DNA from: a virus
IMG/VR virus record: IMGVR_UViG_3300030110_003594
Location: 1 to 64,000 of that record
Strand: one strand, 5' to 3'
Length of the DNA: 64,000 nucleotides
Of this stretch, positions 14,580-21,300 are shown piece by piece. Every line of letters starts with the position of its first letter. Within the stretch, counting starts at the first letter, position 1. The position numbers and the translations under genes are program-made. The notes below the pieces were generated by a model that searched no databases, was not told the DNA's origin, and worked only from the letters and a program-made list of their open reading frames with translations.

Positions 14580-15296
14580 TTAAGCTCTTGATCCTCCTGG
14601 TCTACCAGAAGTATTTCTGGAACCTCTTGCTTGTTTAGCTTTTCTATATGATACTTTACCTGATAAACCACTTAAAAACTTAGTTACATCTTTACTATAC
14701 TTACTTGTTGTTTTAACATTTTTAGAAGTTTTACTGGTATATTGTGTACTAGCTGTTTGCCAATTAGGTAAGGTTGTAGTATTATATGTATTTAAATCTC
14801 TTTGATATTGAACATAACGGCTTGATGCTGCAGTGTGAGCTTTTCTATCTGCTTTAAATGCTGCTGTTGCTGCTTCACCCGCTTCAGTTCTTGTAAAACC
14901 ATCTGGAGTATATGCTTTAAGTCTTGTCTCACGGGGAGTACTTTCTGCCCACTGAGAACTAGTAAGCCAAGTATTAGTAGGCATTCCTTGTTTATTTTCA
15001 GGAGATGCTCCAGGATTAGGAACTGCGGTAGGAGCATTTGGTCTTGGACCAGGATTAGTTACAGATAATAAAAATTTTTGTGGTGCACCTGATAAACCTC
15101 CTCTAGCACCTTTACCTTTACCTGCAGGACTACTAGTACCTTTTTGCATATGAGCTGGAGCTGTTTTACTAGTTCCAACATTTACTTTTTTAGGATATAA
15201 ACTAGATATTGGAGTTTTAGATTGAGAATTACTTTGTCTCATTCCTCCTACAAGATTCCTTGTATGTGCTTTTGATTTAGATTCTTTCTTTGCCAT
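14580..15296 (-). CDS. Basic low-complexity protein (238 aa)
   Basis: Rich in Lys, Ser, Thr and Gly, pI very high by eye: N-terminus MAKKESKSKAHTRNLVGG, Pro/Gly segment SVTNPGPRPNAPTAVPNPGA, C-terminus RKAKQARGSRNTSGRPGGSR. The middle has AEAATAAFKADRKAHTAAS and Tyr/Thr-rich segments. No membrane helix. It looks disordered and may be a DNA-condensing or internal virion protein. Spacings of 4 and 18 bases to its neighbours place it in the operon started by the promoter-like site at 15646. Confidence 0.55.
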   Translation of the reverse strand: MAKKESKSKAHTRNLVGGMRQSNSQSKTPISSLYPKKVNVGTSKTAPAHMQKGTSSPAGKGKGARGGLSGAPQKFLLSVTNPGPRPNAPTAVPNPGASPENKQGMPTNTWLTSSQWAESTPRETRLKAYTPDGFTRTEAGEAATAAFKADRKAHTAASSRYVQYQRDLNTYNTTTLPNWQTASTQYTSKTSKNVKTTSKYSKDVTKFLSGLSGKVSYRKAKQARGSRNTSGRPGGSRA

Positions 15297-15300
15297 AATA

Positions 15301-15606
15301 TTATTTATTAATTATTTTTAATCTTTCATTTTCTGCCTCAAGGAATTTAACTCTTTCACGTAACGTAGCTACTTCCTCTGTTAACTTTAATACATCAATC
15401 CTTAACTTATCTTTTTCTTCTGAAGATTCTGTTAATAATACTTCTAATCTATTAACTCTTTTTTGTAGATCTTTTTTATGTTCTTCTCTTAAATCCATAC
15501 TTTTACTTTTTAAAGTCAGTTTGGATTTATAATATTTAAAAGCCTCAGCACTACCTAAAACAGTAATTGCAGTAATGATAATGGTACTAATAATATTCCA
15601 ATCCAT
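15301..15606 (-). CDS. Membrane-anchored coiled-coil protein (101 aa)
   Basis: I choose the ATG at 15606 (MDWNIISTIIITAITVLG), because the frame also open to 15663 would add a low-quality stretch (IYIYI) coded by TA repeats and would overlap the promoter-like site. Residues 2-20 form a membrane helix; the remainder is a long heptad coiled coil (HKKDLQKRVNRLEVLL, VATLRERVKFLEAENERLK). It is the first gene of the left-going block, 39 bases after the 22-bp motif. Spanin-like or structural; no firm family. Confidence 0.6.
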   Translation of the reverse strand: MDWNIISTIIITAITVLGSAEAFKYYKSKLTLKSKSMDLREEHKKDLQKRVNRLEVLLTESSEEKDKLRIDVLKLTEEVATLRERVKFLEAENERLKIINK

Positions 15607-15645
15607 GATGTATATATATATAATTTTTGTACTTTTGCCCACATG

Positions 15646-15667
15646 TACACTTATAATATACAAAAAA
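15646..15667 (-). promoter_or_regulatory. Putative phage promoter, copy 2
   Basis: Identical over 22 bases to 8272-8293; on the minus strand a T run followed by GTATATTATAAGTGTA. It sits in the divergent gap between the coiled-coil gene (minus) and the 63-residue gene (plus), 39 bases before the minus start. It would drive the genes from 15606 leftward. Confidence 0.68.
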
Positions 15668-15693
15668 ATATAATAAAACTAAAATAATATCAC

Positions 15694-15885
15694 ATGAAAA
15701 GACATCAGTTTTTCTTTGAATTTTTACCTAATACAATCCTATGTGGGTTGTCTATATCACAATATGAAACAAAGATTGAAGAGTCAGATGAATGGCATCC
15801 TACTTTTAGATTAGCTATTGGTTTGATTTTTGTTACATTTTCCTATACTAAAATTTTCATATCAGAAGATAATTCTGTATCTTAA
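15694..15885 (+). CDS. Small hypothetical protein (63 aa)
   Basis: Starts MKRHQFFFEFLPNTILCGLS. An aromatic N-terminal part is followed by a hydrophilic segment (QYETKIEESDEWHPTFR) and a hydrophobic stretch (LAIGLIFVTFSYTKIFI), possibly membrane-associated. The layout recalls small unnamed proteins of environmental phages. It is the first plus-strand gene after the divergent promoter gap and ends just before a terminator. Confidence 0.55.
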   Translation: MKRHQFFFEFLPNTILCGLSISQYETKIEESDEWHPTFRLAIGLIFVTFSYTKIFISEDNSVS

Positions 15886-15886
15886 T

Positions 15887-15912
15887 AGTACCCTGTTTTT
15901 ATAGGGGGTACT
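15887..15912 (+). terminator. Hairpin terminator after the 63-residue gene
   Basis: AGTACCC (15887-15893) pairs with GGGTACT (15906-15912) across a 12-base T-rich loop. The trailing bases are TTCAC, so the T tract is weak; it may attenuate instead of stopping all transcription into the reductase gene. Confidence 0.55.
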
Positions 15913-15946
15913 TTCACTAAATTATTAATTTATTAAACCTATTATT

Positions 15947-17806
15947 ATGAATTTGAACAACAAAATTCTAAGTGACATCACTGTCCATATGAAATACGCA
16001 AAATATATTCCTGAATTAAAAAGAAGAGAGACTTGGGATGAGTTAGTAACTAGAAATAAAGCAATGCATTTAAAGCATTATCCTAAACTAAAAGAAGATA
16101 TAGAGAATGCTTACAAATTTGTATATGATAAGAAAGTACTACCTTCAATGAGATCTATGCAATTTGGTGGAAAACCAATTGAAATTTCTCCTAATAGAAT
16201 ATATAATTGTGCGTATATGCCTATAGATCATGTTGATTCATTTAGTGAGTGTATGTTCTTATTATTAGGTGGAACAGGTGTTGGATATTCAGTTCAAAAA
16301 CATCATGTAGAAAAATTACCTCCTATAAATAAACCTTATGTAAAAAGAACTAAAAGATATTTAATTGGTGATAGTATTGAAGGTTGGGCTGACTCAGTAA
16401 AAGTATTAATGAAATCTTACCTTAATGGTAGATCTTCTAGAATAATATTTGACTTTTCAGATATTAGACCTAAAGGTGCTAGACTTGTAACATCAGGTGG
16501 TAAAGCTCCTGGTCCTCAACCACTTAAGGAGTGTTTATTAAAAATAGAAGGATTATTAAGCTCTAAAGAAGATGGTGATAATCTTACTACATTAGAAGTT
16601 CATGATATAATATGCTACATAGCTGATGCTGTATTGGCTGGTGGTATTAGAAGAGCAGCTTTAATAAGTTTATTTTCAGCTGCTGATGATCATATGATTG
16701 GTGCTAAATCAGGACAATGGTGGGAAACAAACCCACAACGTGGTAGAGCTAATAACTCAGCTGTATTAATGAGACATAAAATAACAAAAGGTTTCTTTAT
16801 GGATTTATGGGAACGTGTTAAAGCATCTGGTGCAGGTGAGCCGGGTATATACTTTAATAATGATAAAGACTGGGGAACTAATCCATGTTGTGAAATTGCT
16901 TTAAGACCTTATCAGTTTTGTAACTTGTGTGAAGTAAATGTTTCTAATATTGAATCACAAGAAGATTTTGAAAATAGAGTTAAAGCTGCAGCTCTTATTG
17001 GTACACTTCAAGCAGGATATACTAACTTTCATTACTTAAGAGAAATATGGAAAGAAACAACAGAAAAAGACGCTCTTATAGGTGTGTCAATGACAGGAAT
17101 AGGGAGTGCCGCTGTGCTCCAAATGGATATGAAGGAAGCTGCAAATATAGTAAAGAAAGAAAACGCAAGAATAGCAAAATTAATAGGGATAAAAAAAGCA
17201 GCTAGATGTACTACAGTTAAACCTGCTGGTACAACATCATTAACGTTAGGAACAAGCTCTGGTATTCATGCTTGGCATAATGATTATTATATCAGAAGAT
17301 TACGTGTAGGCAAGAATGAATCAATATATAATTATCTTATTGACAATCATCCTCAATTAATAGAAGATGATTATTTTAGACCTCATGATACTGCTGTTAT
17401 AAGTATACCTCAACAAGCACCTGAAGGATCTATTTTAAGAACTGAATCACCTTTTCAATTATTAGAAAGAGTTAAGAAAGTTGCTACTGAGTGGGTTAAA
17501 GAAGGACATAGAACTGGATCTAATACTCATAATGTTTCAGCTACAATTAGTTTAAAAGATGATGAATGGGAATTAGCAGGTGAGTGGATGTGGAAGAATA
17601 AAGAATTTTATAATGGTTTATCTGTTTTACCTTATGATGGAGGAAGTTACACACAAGCACCGTTTGAAGATATAACAAAAAAGAAATATAAAGAGTTAGA
17701 AAAATCTTTAATGAATATTGATCTATTTAACGTTGTAGAATTAGATGACAACACTGATCTTAAAGGTGAGTTAGCTTGTGCAGGTGGTGCGTGTGAAATT
17801 ACATAA
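15947..17806 (+). CDS. nrdJ: Class II (B12-dependent) ribonucleoside-triphosphate reductase, monomeric type
   Basis: 619 residues, about 120 shorter than the Lactobacillus leichmannii enzyme. All catalytic residues can be placed: N-terminal Cys88 (YNCAY), N312-P-C314-C-E316 with thiyl-radical Cys314, the partner Cys325 (QFCNLC) 11 residues further on as in the model enzyme, and a C-terminal C611-x4-C616 pair (CAGGACEIT) that would be re-reduced by thioredoxin or glutaredoxin. GGTGVGYSV and KPAGTTSLTLGTSSGIH match conserved loops. The enzyme uses adenosylcobalamin to turn ribonucleotides into deoxyribonucleotides in oxygen-independent fashion, supplying dNTPs for phage replication. It stands as a plus-strand island between two left-going blocks, after a terminator-like hairpin. 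No nrdA or nrdB is seen. Assignment is strong. Confidence 0.93.
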   Translation: MNLNNKILSDITVHMKYAKYIPELKRRETWDELVTRNKAMHLKHYPKLKEDIENAYKFVYDKKVLPSMRSMQFGGKPIEISPNRIYNCAYMPIDHVDSFSECMFLLLGGTGVGYSVQKHHVEKLPPINKPYVKRTKRYLIGDSIEGWADSVKVLMKSYLNGRSSRIIFDFSDIRPKGARLVTSGGKAPGPQPLKECLLKIEGLLSSKEDGDNLTTLEVHDIICYIADAVLAGGIRRAALISLFSAADDHMIGAKSGQWWETNPQRGRANNSAVLMRHKITKGFFMDLWERVKASGAGEPGIYFNNDKDWGTNPCCEIALRPYQFCNLCEVNVSNIESQEDFENRVKAAALIGTLQAGYTNFHYLREIWKETTEKDALIGVSMTGIGSAAVLQMDMKEAANIVKKENARIAKLIGIKKAARCTTVKPAGTTSLTLGTSSGIHAWHNDYYIRRLRVGKNESIYNYLIDNHPQLIEDDYFRPHDTAVISIPQQAPEGSILRTESPFQLLERVKKVATEWVKEGHRTGSNTHNVSATISLKDDEWELAGEWMWKNKEFYNGLSVLPYDGGSYTQAPFEDITKKKYKELEKSLMNIDLFNVVELDDNTDLKGELACAGGACEIT

Positions 17807-17873
17807 TACCTAAAGCAAAAACAACTGCCATTATTATAATATATATTACTGGGGTTATATCTATACGTTTCAT
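17799..17873 (-). CDS. Very short single-pass membrane peptide (24 aa)
   Basis: ATG at 17873, TAA at 17799-17801. The product MKRIDITPVIYIIIMAVVFA plus LGIM has a basic start and one membrane helix. Its 3' end overlaps the end of the reductase gene on the opposite strand by 8 bases. The sequence looks like a bona fide membrane peptide and it follows the SET-gene block in orientation, but it is short enough to be chance. Confidence 0.4.
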   Translation of the reverse strand: MKRIDITPVIYIIIMAVVFALGIM

Positions 17874-17918
17874 ATAAATAAGATATATAATATAATCCCA
17901 GTTTATATTAAGGAAATG

Positions 17919-18248
17919 TTAATTTTCTGTAAATTCTGCGTTATATAATGTATACTCTACAGTTAACTCTTCTCCTGCTTCTATCTTTCTTTTAGTAAAA
18001 AGTATTCTGTGCTCTTTACTTTCATTCTCTTCTATTATACAGTTTGGATTTTTTGAATGATTTATAAAACCTCCTAATGGTGTTCTTATAAAATCATCTT
18101 GAAAGTCTGGATCATATACATGTGTTATTCCTATTTCTATTTCACCTGGTATATCTTCTTTAGCTAATATGCCAGCACCATGTATATCTGAAGGTCCTAT
18201 TGCTAAATATTCTGGTAAAGGTTTATAGGGTTTTTTTTCTGTTTCCAT
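17919..18248 (-). CDS. SET-domain lysine methyltransferase-like protein
   Basis: 109 residues. SDIHGAGILAKEDI (20-33) is the N-terminal SET strand and Gly loop, GGFINHSKNPNC (59-70) carries the N63-H64-S65 S-adenosylmethionine-binding motif with the downstream Cys70, and AGEELTVEYTLY (91-102) holds the Gly-Glu-Glu-Leu and the Tyr99/Tyr102 pair of the catalytic end. Both halves of the pseudoknot are therefore present in a minimal SET domain without pre-SET or post-SET zinc sites. SET proteins methylate lysines, mostly in histones and ribosomal proteins; in a phage the target could be a host or virion protein. It shares 26 bases with the 50-residue upstream gene in another frame. Family confidence is high, substrate unknown. 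Confidence 0.85.
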   Translation of the reverse strand: METEKKPYKPLPEYLAIGPSDIHGAGILAKEDIPGEIEIGITHVYDPDFQDDFIRTPLGGFINHSKNPNCIIEENESKEHRILFTKRKIEAGEELTVEYTLYNAEFTEN

Positions 18249-18375
18249 CTAACTTTTCTTCTTTGGTTAATACTTCAGTTAGTTTTGTTTTTAACTCTTT
18301 ATAATCTTTCACCTGATCTTTATAATCTCTATTTCTATTGTACTGATCAACGTACCATTGATTATTCTTTTCCAT
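18223..18375 (-). CDS. Small charged helical protein (50 aa)
   Basis: ATG at 18375, one base after the 1859-residue gene stop, and TAA at 18223-18225. The product (MEKNNQWYVDQYNRNRDYKD...) is highly charged with heptad-like KDYKELKTKLTEVL, probably a helix or coiled coil. It overlaps the SET-domain start by 26 bases in another frame, so the two may be coupled. No family recognised. Confidence 0.5.
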   Translation of the reverse strand: MEKNNQWYVDQYNRNRDYKDQVKDYKELKTKLTEVLTKEEKLDGNRKKTL

Positions 18376-18376
18376 C

Positions 18377-21300
18377 TTATTTTACATAAAAATCTTTCAT
18401 AGTATCATAAGCCTTAAATCTATTAATTGCATACCATAATGGGATAATGTCTCCCCATTCTTTAGCTAATTTAAGTTGTCCTTTTCTATTCCCTCTTTGA
18501 TAATATACATCTTTATCTTTTAACATATCATAATCATCATTAAACATTTTATAAGTAAATGCAGCTCCGGTACCAAAAGTTTTATACATAACATCTGACA
18601 TTTCACCCATTAATCTTGTAACAGCAATAGGTGATTTCATTAAATAGAATTGTTCTCTAAATCCAAGAGCAGGCCAGAAGAATAATAATTCTCTACCTTG
18701 TCTATTCATTTGATATACTAAAGCATTTTCAAATCTTTTTCTTGTTATTGATTTATCATCATCTTCATCATCAAATAAAGAATCTAATATCATAGCCGTT
18801 GCAAATGAAGATAACATTAATGCAATTTCTGCAGCAGTTCTTTTTGCTCCTGTTATTTTAGTTAAAGCTCTTTCATCTCCATATTCATGCTTTAATCTTT
18901 TAACAGTTTTGTTTATATTACCCATTTCTTTAAAGAAAAAAGCCATAAAGCTCCAAGCACTTTTCCATCTACCTTCTACCCATCCTAAATTTTCATCATA
19001 ATATTCTTTTCTATATCTAGCTTTAATAGCTGGAGCAACCCATTTATGAAACTGCATAGCTAAATTTCCTAACCAATGTTCTTGAATAACTGTTCTATCA
19101 ACATGAGCATAGTTACCATGTACTTGTTTATTTACTTCACGTATATTATTTCTAATATCATATCTTTGAGTATCATCATATTTAACCTTAGTGCCGTTTC
19201 TTTTTACTAAAGTATTATACCCTTCTTTAATAGTTACTTCACCTGTCTTGTTATTAAATTGATATGCATCAAATAAAGACATCTCATCTAATACATTTCC
19301 TGCATCATCAAGTTTTTGAACTTGAGTTGACATTAATATTGCAATACCAATTTTAGTTTGTACATTATATTCAGCACCATCCTGAAGTAAATAAGCCCAT
19401 GACATAGCATCCCTAAGTCCTCCTTTTCCTTTTGTTCTTCCACTCTCACGTATATCAGCTTTATCATCCATCATTCTAAAAAGTCCAACTAAAGCTTCAT
19501 ATTTACTTCCAGGAATATATTTTTTATATTTTCCTTTTCCTCCAATTATTCCTGCCCATGTAGAATTATCACCCATCTTTTTCATTAGATCTGGTAAAGC
19601 TCTCGTATTAAATAATTTAGTAGCTCTTACCATTGCTTCAGGTTCAAAGTATCTACCTCCTATTGTCTCAATAGCGTTGTTAATTCTACCAACCATATAG
19701 TTATTAAAGTTACCCCATGGGTTAAGACCTACATATGTTAAAGATGATAATTGAATTAATCCTTTTGAAACTTTATCCATAAATCCTTCTGATTTCTTTT
19801 CATTATCATAGTATACCATGTGCATCCACTTTCTTGCTCTTTTAGCAATTTTGGATTCAGTAGACATTCCAACTGTTTTTTCTTTTCCTTTAAATCTTGT
19901 ATATAATCTATCTATTCCAGCTGGAGAATAGTTTCTATTATCTATAACTTTCATAATAGCTGAAAGAGTATTTTTGATCTCACTCATTACTTCATAATTT
20001 TCAGCCATTGAAGAAAATCTTAAAAGATTGTCTCCCATATCTAAACTCATTTCACTTAACGTTGGTTTAGATTGTATAGCTCGTCTTCTTCCTACTAATT
20101 CAGCTTTCTTTTTATCATATTGATCTTTTTTAATTTTCTGTTTACTCCAACTATCATTTAATAACTGAATTTCTTCTTCTATTTTTTTAAGTTGTTTTTC
20201 ATTTTGAGGAGTACCAACATAAAATATAGGTAATGTATCTAAGAAATATCCATGTTCATCAACCATTACTTTTTCTTGTCTTGATGTTGTTGTAAATAGA
20301 TCTTTCATTCCTCTTGTGGTTTTACCCCATAAACCTGTTATAAGATTACCTTCTCTTTTAACTGCATTTAAAGTATTATCTCTTACAAGAGGAATATTTC
20401 CAACCATTTGATTTTGAACAGATGTTGGTAATTTTTGTAAAAGATCATCTTCAAAGAATTTTTTATACATTAAATAAAATTCTTTTTGTGCCTGTTCCAA
20501 AGAATTTGTAGGAGAAGGATTCATTAATTTTACATACTTAGGATCTCTCATATCTACTCCTGATCTACTAATACTTCTTTTTTCTACATATTGTCTTTTA
20601 ACAAAATCTCTATTAGTTGGTTGAGATACTGTTCCATCTAATTCATCATTAACCTGATTAGCATATGTTACTGCTTTACTTTCATAATATTTTGATTTAA
20701 ACTCATTATATGCTTTTCTACTAACACTTGGTTTTCTTTTCCAATATCCACGCTTACCTTGTGATACCCATATAGCAACTTTATTACGGGCATCTTTAAA
20801 TTCTTGTGTATATCTATGAAAATCTCCATCAACTAATTGACCATTAACTTTATCTTCTGCAGCCATAAAAGCTCCATATTCTCTTCTAGCTAAAGCTAAT
20901 TCTTTATTATATTTAAGTTCTTCTGTTGTATAATCTTCTTTATTATCTTTATATATGTATTCTTTCCAATTACCTTGTTCATCAAATAATTTATCTCTAA
21001 TCTCCATCCACCTTCTATCATACTCCCATCCAATTTCTCTTACGTATTTACCAGTAAAATTATTATCCTTATCAAAAACTAACATGAATGAATAATCAAC
21101 TTTACCTCCTGGAGATAATGCTTCTAATTTACTTGTCACTCTTCTTATTTGATCATTTCTTAACTCAATAAAATCTAATGCTTTTTGCACTTGTCTTTTA
21201 TAAAGTTTATCTATCAGTTGAGATAATGGGTCCTTACTGGTAGCAAGATCTCCTGTACCATACTCTACAGTACTAATATCTTGCATCTCAGTCATTATCT

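Noticed and set aside
15607-15663. Longer start of the coiled-coil membrane protein
   Set aside because: The added residues come from a TA-rich tract that includes the 22-bp promoter-like site; the ATG at 15606 begins a typical MDWN membrane helix.
17874-17918. Further small gene or promoter in the gap between the 24-residue peptide and the SET gene
   Set aside because: The stretch is TA-rich with TATAATATAATC-like strings but no repeated motif or stable hairpin to support a call.
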